DNA from: Garcia nutans
Lineage: Eukaryota; Streptophyta; Magnoliopsida; Malpighiales; Euphorbiaceae
Direction: 5' to 3'
Length of the DNA stretch: 64,000 nt
Assembly (NCBI GenBank): GCA_947685225.1
Contig: CANTUV010000014.1
Location: 5,208,001 to 5,272,000, forward strand
How positions within the stretch are numbered: the first letter of the stretch is position 1; every line of letters begins with the position of its first letter. The translations under genes were made by a program, and so were the position numbers. The notes under the pieces were generated by a model. That model had not been told where the DNA came from. It saw nothing but the letters and a program-made list of their open reading frames with translations, and ran no database searches. Of the stretch, positions 44,150-56,204 are shown piece by piece.

Positions 44150-45480
44150 TGAGAGATGATGACATCTTATGGTACAGAGATAGATTATATATTCTTGATA
44201 ATGTAGAATTACAGAAGAGGATTTTAGAGGATGCACATCAATCATCCTATGTTATGCATCTTAGAAGTATAAAGATGTATTATGACTTGAAGCAGCATTA
44301 CTAGTGGTTAGGTATAAAGAAGGATATAGCAAAATTTATATCCAGATGTCTTACATGCCAGAGAATGAAGGCTGAGCTCCAAGTTTCTTCAGAGTTGCAA
44401 CAGTCGTTAGCAGTGTCTGAGTGGAAGTAGGAGTGAGTGACAATAGATTTTATGGTTGAATTGCCTTTGACCCAGAAAAAATATGATACAATCTGGGTGA
44501 TAGTTGACAGAATGATGAAGACAACTCATTTTCTTCATGTTAGGATGGACTATTCACTAAATAGGTTGACTGAGCTGTACATCAGTGAGATTGTGAGATT
44601 GCATGGAGTCTCAATTTCATTAGTATCATAATGAGAACCCATATTCATATCTAGATTTTAGAGGAGTTTGCATGATGCATTGAGTACTCGATTATATTTT
44701 ATTATTATTTTTCATCTACAGACAAATGGGCAGTCAAAGTGAGTAATACAGATCCTAGAAGATATATTGAGGAGCTGTGTCATTGACTTCATAGGGAGCT
44801 GGTATAGACATTTGCCACTGATTGAGTTCACCTACAATAATAGCTATCAGTCTAGCACTAGGATGGGACCTTATGAGGCCTTGTATAAGAGAAAATATAG
44901 GATACCATTGTGTTGGGATGAAGTTAGAGAAGGTAAAATGGTAGGTCCCAATTTGATCAATAAAATAGAAGAGAAAGTGAAAATAATTCGAGATCGGTTA
45001 AAAATAGCTTCAGATCAATAGAAATTCTATTTAGATTTGAAGAGAAAAGATATAGATTTTATTATGGGAGATAAGGTGCTTCTGAAGGTGTTTCTATGGA
45101 AGAAGATCTTGAGATTTGGTCGGAAAGGGAAGTTGAGTCATCACTTCATAGGACCATATGAGGTACTGAAGAGAGTGGGACCAATGGCTTACAGATTGAC
45201 TCTGTTACCCAAGTTAGATTAGATACATAATATCTTTCATGTCTCAGTACTTCGGAGGTACAGGTCAGATTCATCTCATGTCTTATCAATAGAGTCTATT
45301 AAGGTGAGTCCGGATCTGACTTACGAAGAGGAACTAGTGGCAATATTGGCACGAGAGATAAAAGAGTTAAGAAATAAGAAGGTGTCATTGGTTAAAGTTC
45401 TTTGAAGGAACCATTCCACTGAGGAGGCGACATAGGAGAGTGAGCAAACGATGTGGAGCCAGTATCCTCAGCTATTCTAG
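44150..45480 (+). pseudogene. Gypsy integrase remnant
   Basis: The HHCC finger is kept as AHQSSYVMHLRSIKMYYDLK with CLTCQRMKAE. The core contains VTIDFMVELPLTQKKYDTIW (first Asp). At the second Asp, where SxVSDRDPRF is usual, two stops precede EPIFIS. The third region reads QTNGQSK. The C-terminal half (44767-45222) runs IEFTYNNSYQSSTRMGPYEA to GDKVLLKVFLWKKILRFGRK and SHHFIGPYEVLKRVGPMAYR. The tail TYEEELVAILAREIKELRNK with VKVL-stop-RNH and EEAT-stop shows Trp codons changed to stops. Confidence 0.85.
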
Positions 45481-45515
45481 AGCTGATATCAGATAATTTT
45501 GATGACGAAATTATT

Positions 45516-45531
45516 TTAAGGGGGAGAGAGT
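45516..45531 (+). promoter_or_regulatory. Polypurine tract of the gypsy element
   Basis: AAGGGGGAGAGAG lies immediately before the 3' LTR start TGTAACATC. Confidence 0.8.
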
Positions 45532-47985
45532 TGTAACATCTGTATTTTTGCTAAAATAAAATTAAATAAATAATTCAAGGGATGAATAAAAAGTTGGAAG
45601 TGAGAAATATAAAAGGTATATGTGAAATATATGTTATATATATAACATATAAAAGTTAAAAGTAAATAGTAAAATCAAAGGGTAAAATGGTAAAAGTGAA
45701 AAGTTAAAAAAATTCAAAAATAAAATATTTTTGAATGAAAGACAAAAATTCAATTTTAAAATTAATTAATTAATTAAAATAATTAAATATTATATATATG
45801 GATAGAATATTAAAAGTAAATAAAAAGTCAAAAATTAAAAATTTCTTTCTTCTTCTTCTTTAAACCTAGGCCGACCATCCATTAAAGAACCAAGGGAGCT
45901 CTTTGCTTCATCTCAATACAAAATTTTACGAGGAATTTTAAGAATCAAAAGAAGTTTTGGTAGTTTTCTCCCTAATTAGTAAATATACTTTTGGAACTTT
46001 TGGAAATTTTGAAGTTTTATTAAGATTTATGAATATGTTAAATATTAAATTTTTATGGAGTATGATATAATTGTTCAAATGGGTTTTTAAGATGTTATTT
46101 TGATGTATAGACAAGGATTTTATGGTTAAATGGTTGGTTTGTTTAAGTTTGGTGTGAGTTTGGATGAAGAAGAAGGTGATTTAGGGTTTTGAAAGAGTAT
46201 AGTTAAAGAATGCGTGTTAATTGACTTAAATGGTTTAAAATGTGTTAAAATATGACTTTAAAGATATAATTAAACTTAAATTAAGAATTAGAATGGGCTA
46301 GAATGAATTTCTAGAATTAAAGTGAGTTAGGGCAAAATTTAAAATTTTGAAGGAAAGTTGTTTAATTCATATTTAATAGTTAAAATAGATAGAAATGTGA
46401 TTCTAATGTGCAGTATACATTCACATTTTGATTAAGTATTGAGTAAATAGTAGTTTCCACAACTTAGTAGAGTAAGACATTTTGAGAAAGTTGTGAGGAA
46501 GGGTGCTTTTTGAGCTTGGAAGTGGGAAAACCAAAGGTTAGTACATACTTTAATATAAATGTGTGAAATGCATTTGTTTGGCATGTTACATTATATGTGA
46601 AAATTATAACTATGCTACTTTGATGTGTGAATTCACATAAAAAGTGCTAAATATATGTTTTAAGGGTATAAAATGTATAATGTTTGATTATATTAACAAT
46701 TTTAAGATGGCTAATTGCATTGATAAACATGTTTGTGAAAAGAGTATGTTTATGCCTATATCTTAGGGCATAAGTCACCCATCATAAGAAGATGGCAAGG
46801 GAATTGATATTTATGCTAAAAATTGTATGAAAATATGATAAAATATGGGAAAAGTGTAAAAATAAGGAAAAATGACATAATTGCCAAAGTATGAAAAAAT
46901 TATGAAAATGTATATGGTATGTGTGTTACCATATGTAATATCATTTTTCAAAGTATTACATTTAGTATTGCACGGCATGTCTATGATTTGCCTTTGGCTA
47001 GACGCTAGGCATCACTGTTACATAATTTGCTTTCGGCTAGACGTTGGGCGTCACTATTTTATTATTTGTCTTCAAACTAGATACTGGACGTCACTATTAT
47101 TTGTCTTTGGCCTAGACACTAGGTGTCAAAATGAACCAAAATAATAACTCTGGAACTTGAATTATATAAGGTCATTTGGGCCCAATGCATATGAATGTGT
47201 TATGTAATGATTTAAAAAGAATAATATCTATGATTTAAAATGAAATTGCATGTCATATTGTAGGATTTAAAGAAAAAGCATTATGCAGTGTCTTTTTTAA
47301 AGTTTTATTATTATCAAAGTATATACCGCTAAACTTTAGTTTAGTGTGATTGAAATTCATCGCGCAGATGACATAGTTGATCTGGAGAATCCGGAGAGTT
47401 CTTTTAGACCTGGTCAGGTCTAAACTTTGGTTGATTGCTTTTAGAATTTGGCTAGGCTACCACGGACTAGAGCCAGACTCATATATATATTACCTTATTT
47501 GAGAAACGTGTTATAAATTTGTACATTATGTTTATGAATTTTATATATGATGTAAATTATAAAAAAATTTGGGCTAAATGTTGAGAATTTGAGAAATATG
47601 ATATATGTATTGATAATTATGAATATTTATGTATTATGAGAAATGTTGGAGGTTTTGGGAGAAATGGGATTGTTAAAAATTATTTGGAAGTGTAAATTTT
47701 CATGCATGTTGTGAAAATTAATTTTTGAGAACGTCCGAAAAATAAACAAAACTCTGACGAATTTTTCTAAGAGATTTTCTTTAAATTTATTATTTTTAAT
47801 AATTGATCACTTAAGAATGTATTTATTTACTTGTTAAATTATGTTTTAAGGAATAAATTATTTTATTGAAAATTTTAATGGGATTTTCTAAAGATTGAAA
47901 TTATGATATTTTTATATTCATTGTGCATATTTTACGTATACGTGATATATATATATTATATGTATATAAATTATAGGGTGTTACA
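45532..47985 (+). repeat. 3' LTR of the gypsy element
   Basis: Partner of 38265-40690, with complete TGTAAC...GTTACA ends. It carries its own copy of the 40-bp repeats at about 46998-47130. The 87-codon ORF at 46881-47144 crosses these repeats and is not a gene. Confidence 0.85.
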
Positions 47986-47990
47986 CTTCC

Positions 47991-49299
47991 CTTGTAGGAA
48001 GATACTTTTCTTTTCGTTTTTAGAAAATAATGGAAAAAGATATTGGATATCTCTAATTATGAGTGAGAATGGTGAGATGAGGGAACATCCACGCTATGAT
48101 TTAAAATGTCTATTTGGTTCTTTTCTTAAGTTGTTATAATTTGAGAAAAAAAAATAAGAGACGGTAATGTACTAAAAAAAAGAAAAAAAAATGATGGTAA
48201 CTATATTATGAACATTATATTAAAATTAATTGGCACATCAATTTAAAAATAACTTGAAAATTAAGTCTTCATTTGTTAGTTTGAGGAAGGGCATGCATAT
48301 ATAGTTAGTTTTTTGGAAATCTGTGCAAAATTAAGCTCAAAATTAATTTAGGTGTTAATTTACATCTTCACTAATATTTAGAGGAAATATTTGCACCTTC
48401 TTCCTATTTTTTATTATTTGTTTTTTGTAACTGCCATTTCATTAGACATTATTTCGAATTCAAATATACATAATTAATCTAATTTTACATTTTATCTATA
48501 TTGATTCAACTTAAATTCAAAATATTATGTGTCATTAACTTATTTTCCTTTATTGTTATTTTATTTTATCATCATCATTATCATGGATGTAATTTTGGTG
48601 TAAGTTGGTATTGGAGTCATTTAAAAAAAAATTCCATAGTTCAAATTAAGTTTAAGAGAGACCACTAAAATTTAGATGAGGATAAAATATGTATTCAGTT
48701 TAGATGAAACCGACCACTTGAAATTTAATCCAAATATGAAAATCTAAATCAAAACGATATAAAATATTTTTTAAAAAATATATAATATATAAAATATCAT
48801 TAAAAATATCAGATAAATACTATTAGTTCAATTTGCATGTAAAACAAATTCGAACAAACTCAATTTGAAAAGGAAACAAACTCAAAATTCTTCTTATCTT
48901 GGCGAATTAATTTATTTTTACTTTTAAGTTTTTCTAGTTTTATGTTGGATTGCAAGCAGCTCTAACAATCTAAGTTCAACACTATAATGGGGCAAAGTCT
49001 GAAAACCCTTAGATCCAATACGACTGAAATGGCTGATGGTGTAGTGTCTGATAATGGGTCTGCCACATTAACATCAATTAATGAAGTGCATCAATTAGAT
49101 ATAGCTTTAAGTATGTTTATTGGTAGCTTAATTATGAGTTTTTTTTTTCCATTTTGCGATTTGTTATATTACTTTGTAATAATTAAACTACACGACGAAG
49201 GTTGTAAAAAATGTTAGACTATTATATTGAATTGAATTGATTTTATTAATTGTCAAATAAATAATAAAAAATTTATATATTTTTTTCAAAATTTTCAAT
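47991..49299. other. AT-rich spacer after the gypsy element
   Basis: Nothing firm. The 76-codon ORF at 48987-49217 has one hydrophobic segment but no recognisable family, and I do not call it. Confidence 0.4.
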
Positions 49300-51670
49300 A
49301 ATATAAATCAATATATATATATATATATCTATTTTTCATAAACAATATATATTTTCATAAAAATGAGATTATATTATTTTTTTCAAATTCAACTAATACA
49401 TATCTAATTGTATGTAACATATACTGATATATATTGTTATTATTTAGTTAAAATATATATAATATATATTGATATATAGTAATATATACTCATATATACT
49501 AACATATACCTACATATATATATAACATATATTATTATAATTTATAACATATATTCACATATATCTAGTTATATATAACATATATTAACATATATTGTTA
49601 TTCCTTTTGATATATCAAATTATATGTAATATGTACTGATATATATTGTTATTCTTTAGTTAAAATATATATAATATATATCGATATATACCAAAATATA
49701 CATATATATACCGACATATATCCATATATACTCGCATATATAACATATATTATTTTTTTGCCATATATATCACACATATATCTAATTATAAGTAACATAT
49801 ACCATCATATATTATTATTCTTTTCGGTATATCTAATTATATATAACATATAAATACATATAAATATAAATATAAAAATAGTTATATACAGATATATATA
49901 CACATATACCCACATACACCGATATATATTTATATGTATTATTATTTTTAGTTAAAATATATGTAACATACACTAGTAAATACCAAGATATACCACATGT
50001 ACATACTATTTCGAAGAAAGAATATCAGTATACAACTATTATATCTTATTATATTAATATCTTAGTATGTGAAGGTATATATAGCATATACATTCATATA
50101 CCTATTATCTTTGAGAAATGATATTGGTATGCAGCTATAATATATTAGTATATAAAGATATATGTAATATATATCTGTGTATGCTCACTATCCTACAGAG
50201 AATATCAGTATGCAACTGTTATATCTTATTATATTTAGATATATGTTTACTATAGTTATATATATCCATTGTCTTTCAAAAATAATGTCAATATGCACCT
50301 ATAATATTTTAGTATATAATATATATATATACATATACGTATATGTTATATATAAAATATATCGACATATATATATAACATATACGGACACATACTAATA
50401 TATATCAACATATAACAATATATATTCATATATATTTATATATATATAATATATATTGTTATTCTTTTATAATATATATCTATAAATATCTAGTTATATG
50501 TAACATATACCAACATATATTGTTATTCTTTTCGGTATATCTAATTATATATGAAATAATTATATACTGACATATATTCATACATATTCACGTATATCAA
50601 TATATATCGACATATATTATTATTCTTTAGTTAAAGTATATATAATATATACTTACATATATATAACATATATATATATCTAATCTAGTTATATGTAATA
50701 TAACTCACATATAAATAAAAATATAAAATAGTTATATACTGACATATATATACCCACATATACTCGCATATATTGTTATTTTTTAGTTAAAATATATGTA
50801 ATATATATCAAAATATATCTACATATATAACATATACTGATATATATATATATATAATATTGTTATTTTTTTGCAACATATATCATGTATATCTAGTTTT
50901 ATGTAACATATACCAATATATATTATGTAATGTTGTCATCTATTATATGTTGTTATATATTACATATAACTATATAAAACTATATATATATATATTGTTA
51001 TATATAACATATGCATGCATACACTATTATTCTTTTCAATATATTTAGTCGTATGTAACATACACCCACATAAAACTAAATATATGAAAAAATTACTGTT
51101 ATTTTTTTCAAATTTAATATATATATAGTTATATGTAATATATACTCAATACTCATATACCAAAATATAATTATACCAACATATATCGATATATGTCCCA
51201 TGTATCCACATATATATAATATATATTATTATTTTTTTAAAGTGTATGTAATATATACGAAAATGTATCTACATATATATAATATAAACCGATATATGCC
51301 TATATATATATAACAGATATTATTTTTTTTTTTGCAACATATGCCATATATATCTAGTTATATATAACATATACCAACATACATTATACTGATATATTTT
51401 ACATATAACTAGATATATATCTTATTGTATATAACATATACATACATATATTATTATTCTTTTCGATATATCTAGTTATTTGTAATATATACCTACATAA
51501 AACTAAATGTATAGAAAAATTAATGTTATTTTTTTTCAAATTCATCACATATATAGTTATATGTAACATATACTCAATACTCACATATATGAAAATATAA
51601 CTATACTAATATATATTGATATATACATATATAAATACATATACTATTATTCTTTAGATGAATTGAATCT
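49300..51670. repeat. Degenerate AT-rich tandem repeat array
   Basis: About 2.4 kb made of TATATA(A/T)CATATA-type words. Two kinds of marker recur: TTATTCTTT(TCG/AGTT) followed by ATATATCTAGTTATATGTAACATATAC (near 49590, 49810, 50520, 51025, 51450) and a GAATATCAGTATGCAACT block (near 50030, 50120, 50205, 50285; spacing about 76-97 bp). ORFs here are Ile/Tyr repeats without meaning. Confidence 0.8.
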
Positions 51671-51682
51671 TTGTTAACATTA

Positions 51683-51830
51683 TATATATATATATATATA
51701 TATTGTCAAAACTATAAATACATAACAATAAGTTCTGATTTACTAACACTAAATTATATATATATATATATATTGTCAAAAAACTATAAATACATAACAA
51801 TAAATTTTGATTTAGTAACACCTAATTTTT
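51683..51830. repeat. Tandem duplication of about 75 bp
   Basis: Two copies of a TA-run followed by TTGTCAAAA-CTATAAATACATA and a TTTAGTAACAC-type end, differing at a few bases. Confidence 0.8.
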
Positions 51831-51839
51831 TGTACAAAT

Positions 51840-52679
51840 TTTGCAAATTTAATTTTTTTCTTTAAACATAATTAATCAATAATTTTCATTACAAAAAATA
51901 CATTTTTCTTCATTTTTTACCCTCATAAAAATGATAAAATAAATAAAATGGTGGAAATGTATTATTAAAATAAATGATGACCACTCATTTATAAATTTTA
52001 ATTCGATGACAAGCAAAATTTGAAATTAACTTTTAAGAAATATTTAATTAAAATTTTGTCGAAGTACATATAATTAATCAAAGAAAAAAAATAAATGAAA
52101 AAAAATAAAGTATACTGTAAACAATAAAAATTAATACCACATAATTAATAGTGAAAACCTATTAATATTTAAAGAATTAAAGTGTAATTTGCAAGTTGAG
52201 CAAATGCATACATGTATGGTATATCCGGCCAATAAAATCAAACTTTGACTTCAAACAACATGATACATATGTAATAACCACCGTATTTTCGAAATGATAT
52301 AAGATAAAAAAGGCTAAAGTTGAGAATGAGAAAAGTTAAAAATGAAAAAAAGAAGTAAGGGCAGTAAAACTGAAAATAAAATTTAAAATATAGAATATAG
52401 TAATTTAATTAACTTCCTCTTATAATTTTTGCACAAAATTATTTTTTATGATATGTGAAAATTAAAATTTTTATTTAATTTTTATTACGCTGCAGGATCA
52501 ATGATTATTTTCTTGGGATAATTATAAATCTAACCTAAAATAAAATTATATTTTTAAAAATACTATAATATTTTTTCAAAATTACAAAAATAGTATTTTT
52601 AAAATTTTAAATTTACGGAATAAATGTGACAGCTTAAACTTTAAAAGCACGGAGCTTATAAAATTACAAATATGCTACT
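51840..52679. other. AT-rich spacer between repeat arrays
   Basis: No gene is seen. TGTAATAACCACCGTATTTTCG near 52270 resembles the start of a gypsy LTR, but no end or partner was found. Confidence 0.35.
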
Positions 52680-53060
52680 GTTTTATAAAAATTTATATAA
52701 TATATACCATCATATACACTGTAGTGTATAGTGAAAGTAGATGTAATATTATACTATTATATATTTACATATACTGTAAAAAGTATAAAGTCTTTATTTA
52801 CAAAAATATCATTATTTAGTTAAAGTATATGTAATATATACCCATATATAACCATTTTCTATAAAGATATATATAATATATATTTATATATACAAATTAT
52901 CTTGGAGAAAGAATATCAATATTTGTAGGTATATGATAACTATAACTATATATATCTAATGTCTTTGTAAAAAATATATCAGAATTTAACTGTAATATCA
53001 AAGTATATGAAAATATATATATATCATATACCTTAGTATACAAATGTTACATCTCAATAT
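52680..53060. repeat. Second block of the AT-rich tandem repeat
   Basis: Repeats the marker of the larger array (GAGAAAGAATATCAATATTTG near 52903, AAAATATATCAGAATTTAACTG near 52972, CATCTCAATATGCAGC near 53049), so it belongs to the same family, separated by about 1 kb. Confidence 0.65.
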
Positions 53061-53339
53061 GCAGCCGTAATAAAATTTTCTTTTAAATATTTTATCAAAT
53101 ATTTGGTATGCATTTAGATCAAAGAACAAAAACTTCTCAATTATTATACTTGAAACCTAAAAATCAATGACAAATAAAAAAAAGCATATATATTATATAC
53201 ATTTTTTTGCTTTTATTTTTTATTAGTAGCTAATTAATCATCAAGTAATAGTTTTCATGATAATCATATTCATATCAGAGTAGGTTGCTGCTGGGAGTAG
53301 AGTTGACGCTTCAACGACTTTGTTGTATTTGTTGAAATG

Positions 53340-53760
53340 AAGGTTAACTATTTTTAGAGTCAAAAAGCATAAAAAAAAAAGAAAAAAAAAGACTATTGTA
53401 AAGAAAGGGAAAAAAAAGAAGAAAAGAAAAATATGTTAGAAAGAAAACGTATTGATACAAAAAAAACAAAAAAAAAAAGAAAAATCTATTGGAAAGAAAG
53501 GAAAAACAAGAAAAAAAGAAAAATTTGTTAGAAAAAAAGCGTATTGATACAAAAAAAAAAGAGAGAAAGAAGATAGAAAATAGACAAATTACTAAATATA
53601 GAAAAAGAAGAAGATAAAAAAGAACAACATATTTTTGAAAACAAAAACAATGGATGACGTAAATTTGAAAAAATAAAAGTTTAAAATTAAAAAAAAAAAA
53701 GATAAAGCAGCAAAATTGAAAAGATAAGTTAAAAAGTAGTATATTATATAATTTCCTCTA
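53340..53760. repeat. Purine-rich low-complexity tract
   Basis: A-runs broken by single G bases (GAAAAAAAAG type) over about 400 bp, with an imperfect internal repeat (GAAAGAAAACGTATTGATAC near 53440 and a similar block near 53530). No gene is seen. Confidence 0.7.
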
Positions 53761-53841
53761 CTTTCTTTCTTAATCAAGTTTAGAACTATGATATCTGATA
53801 TATATTATAATTAGAATGAAGAAATAATAGTATGTTATGAT

Positions 53842-54020
53842 TAGGGGTGGATATTAAATGGGTAACTGACTAAATTTTTAGTTAATCTATCGAAAATTCA
53901 ATTCAGTTAATCGACTATTTGAATTTACCATGGTACCGGTGATGAATATAAAAAAAAATTTTGGTTTTCAATAGATTAACAGTTAACCAAGTCAGTTAAT
54001 TGATAATCCGTTAACCAATT
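53842..54020. repeat. Partial TAACCGA-type element
   Basis: Starts AGGGGTGGATATT and carries TAACTGAC, AGTTAATCGAC and TTAACCAAGTC words like the larger neighbour. It is probably a truncated relative. Confidence 0.45.
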
Positions 54021-54083
54021 CCCTACATGCTGAATTAGTATTCTCATGGATTGTGCCAAAAAATTTATAGACGCAATTATTTA

Positions 54084-54902
54084 TAGGGGTGAGCATTTTT
54101 CAGTTAACCAATAAAATATTTGGTTAATAGACTAAATATTTGGTTAATCGATCAAATATTTAGTTCGGTTAATTAAAAATATTAAATATCAGTCGGTTAG
54201 GTTACTAAGTTTATATTATTTTGATTTTTTATTCGGTTAATGGTTAACGATTCAATTCGATCGATTAATAGTTAACTGATTCGGTTTGATCGATTAATAG
54301 TTAATCGAAATTTTAAATATATATATATATATTATTTAGTTATTTATTAATTTTTTATTTAATTTTTAATTATATTAATTATAAATATAATTTTTTATTG
54401 CTAAAGTTATTTTTCATTTTTTTAGTAAGTTTTGTTTAATTATTTAATTATATAAATTTTTGTATTCTAAATATAATTTTTTATTATAAAAAATTGATCG
54501 ATTCAATTAATTGAACTGACCATTTAATTCTGTTAATTAACCGAATTGACAAAAATTAAAAATAAAATAGTTTGGTCAAAGAAATTTAAGTTAATTATGT
54601 TTGATTAAAATTTGGTTCAGTCAGTTAAATATTATAATACTTCATTATAGTGTGACTACGCAAGTTGTAAAAATATTAAAATATTATAATAAAATCAACT
54701 ACTCCATATACATTCAAAATATATATTTTAACTCGGTTAATTTTAGAGTTAACCGAACCGAATCAAATTGATTCAGTTAATTAATCGAATTGACCGAAAT
54801 TAAAATTCAGTCAATTTGGTTAGAAAAATATATTGTTGTAAAATTTGATTAAATTATGATTCAGTCGGTTAATTAACTGGATAACCGAATGTTCACTTTT
54901 AG
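54084..54902. mobile_element. TAACCGA-rich inverted-repeat element (hAT-like, non-autonomous)
   Basis: The left end GGGGTGAGCATTTTTCAGTT and the reverse complement of the right end (AAAGTGAACATTCGGTTATC) form imperfect inverted ends. The interior is built of TTAATCGA and GGTTAACCGAA-like words in both orientations. GGGGTGAGCATTCGG ends are seen in plant hAT-type repeats. TTATA flanks both ends, but an 8-bp duplication is not clear. It contains no coding sequence. Confidence 0.5.
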
Positions 54903-55049
54903 TTATAATGCGTCCTGAGTTATTTTTTTTCCCCATAGGCTTAAGTATCATGTTTATTATTCTGTGCCATAAGATATATCTATATCTTGATCTGTAATAG
55001 GTAATATATATATATATATATATATTTAAGAAAGATCAAGCCTAATAAT

Positions 55050-55115
55050 CATACTAAGTGGCTCAGCGATAGCGACAGGAGACCTGTGCGTCTGAAACCC
55101 CTTAGTAAAATTATT
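55050..55115 (+). ncRNA. tRNA-like SINE head candidate
   Basis: TGGCTCAGCGA at 55059-55069 fits a Pol III box A, and GTCTGAAACCCC at 55090-55101 loosely fits box B, with 20 nt between. This resembles the tRNA-derived 5' part of plant SINEs. No clear body, tail or target duplication was delimited. Confidence 0.35.
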
Positions 55116-55241
55116 AAACCGATCATATTTTATTTATATCTAATATATGGTAAATTTGAGATGTCCGAAAGTACAATGCCCTTTAGAAAAGAAGGCAAAG
55201 AAGCAAATGAAGTAAAAATACAAGATATTGAATAAAATCTA

Positions 55242-56204
55242 CTAAATTGAGCTAAAAAAATTTGCAGCCTGGTTTCCTTCTCTGAATATGTGGGCAAAGG
55301 TTATATCTTGGAGCAAAAATAAACTTCTGATATGTGAATTGGAGTTGTGCCGCACCTGATCTGATAGTGCAAAGTTAATGGCTGCTTGAGAGTCGCTTTC
55401 AACCATGAGAGGGAAGGTTTGTAAGCTTGATCCCCAACGGATACTAGTTATTAAAGCTTGAACTTCTGCACCTTCAGGGCTTTTAGCAGTGATCGAAAAA
55501 CAACAAGCTGCAACAAGCTGGCCATTATAATCCCTAACAATAGCACCACCTGTGGCAGAAGTGTTCGAATACGACGCATCAATATTTAATTTAAAGCTTC
55601 CAGCTGAAGGCTTTTTCCACTTAATCAGCATGACTTTCGGCTTAGCATTTCCAAAAGAATCTGGTAAAAAATCTTTGAAAAGAGATATGGGTTTAGCAAA
55701 TTTTTCATCAGAATATGCCACACCCCATTTAAAAATCATTTTAATAATGTGATCTTGCAAAGCTGGAAGATAGAAGCTTTCTCCACCCCAATACATACCA
55801 CAATAAGCTTTCCAAATTGAAAAAAGTATAAGTTGAGAAATGAACCTCATAACTATTCCAGCAGCATAATTTGGATTATAAAAAATCCACCATGAAAGAA
55901 GCTCTTGCCGAAGGGATTGATTAACTGAGTTCCTCATATTGAATGACCGCCGAAAGTAGTTCCAAAGTAACGAAATTTGTTCACATCTAAGAAAAACATG
56001 ATCTGCAGTACCAGCTGCTGAAAGACAGAATGGACAGTAGGAAGCAAGCTGTATGCCCATATGTTGTAAGCGATCTGTCATTGGAATTGCCTTTTGCATC
56101 ACCCTCCACGTGAAAATAGAGTATTTAATGGGATTATTATTATTATTATTATATATACTAAAACTGCCACAAGAAATATTGTTCTTTGGCAATGGAATTC
56201 CCAT
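55242..56204 (-). pseudogene. LINE 3' fragment: zf-RVT and RNase H
   Basis: A 320-codon uninterrupted frame. The zf-RVT domain (about 30-95) reads KYSIFTWRVMQKAIPMTDRL with the finger CPFC...DHVFLRC. RNase H (about 195-318) reads KLNIDASYS (Asp), GAEVQALITS (Glu), MVESDSQAAI (Asp) and FREGNQAAN. The last motif is normally GNxxAD, so the fourth catalytic Asp is Asn. The protein stops right there instead of continuing for a few residues. The upstream RT is missing; the N-terminus runs into an ATT microsatellite (NNNNNN). It is a 5'-truncated LINE copy, with the initiating Met incidental. Confidence 0.8.
56130..56150. repeat. ATT microsatellite at the 5' break of the LINE fragment
   Basis: A short ATT run falls where the LINE similarity becomes weak. 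It is followed by TATATACTAAAACTGCCACA, which also occurs near 8625. Confidence 0.7.

Larger units (their letters stand above)
38265..47985 (+). mobile_element. Decayed Ty3/gypsy retrotransposon
   Basis: A 9.7-kb element with LTRs of about 2.4 kb (38265 to about 40690 and 45532-47985). It has a mutated initiator-Met primer-binding site, gag, protease, RT, RNase H and integrase in gypsy order (integrase last), and a polypurine tract. The 3' LTR starts TGTAACATC and ends GGTGTTACA. Flanks TTTCC (38260-38264) and CTTCC (47986-47990) are a near-match target duplication. Coding regions are full of stops and the LTRs have many differences and small indels, so it is much older than the copia element at 18.9-27.1 kb. 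Long LTRs and the integrase C-terminal TYEEE/ILARE/VKVL pattern suggest a chromovirus-type lineage, perhaps Tekay/Del (inference). Confidence 0.9.

Noticed and set aside
48987..49217. 76-codon ORF with a hydrophobic segment
   Set aside because: No family resemblance, AT-rich codons, and no neighbouring exon signal; it is about as long as chance ORFs elsewhere in the window.
49300..51670. Possible CRISPR-like or satellite array with regular spacers
   Set aside because: Repeats are degenerate and spacers are not unique. This is eukaryotic AT-rich tandem sequence, not CRISPR.
49300..51865. Ile/Tyr-rich ORFs (50177-50398, 50860-51048, 51399-51584, 51671-51865)
   Set aside because: Artefacts of the AT-rich tandem repeats.
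53592..53777. Phe-rich minus-strand ORF
   Set aside because: Translation of the A/G-rich low-complexity tract.
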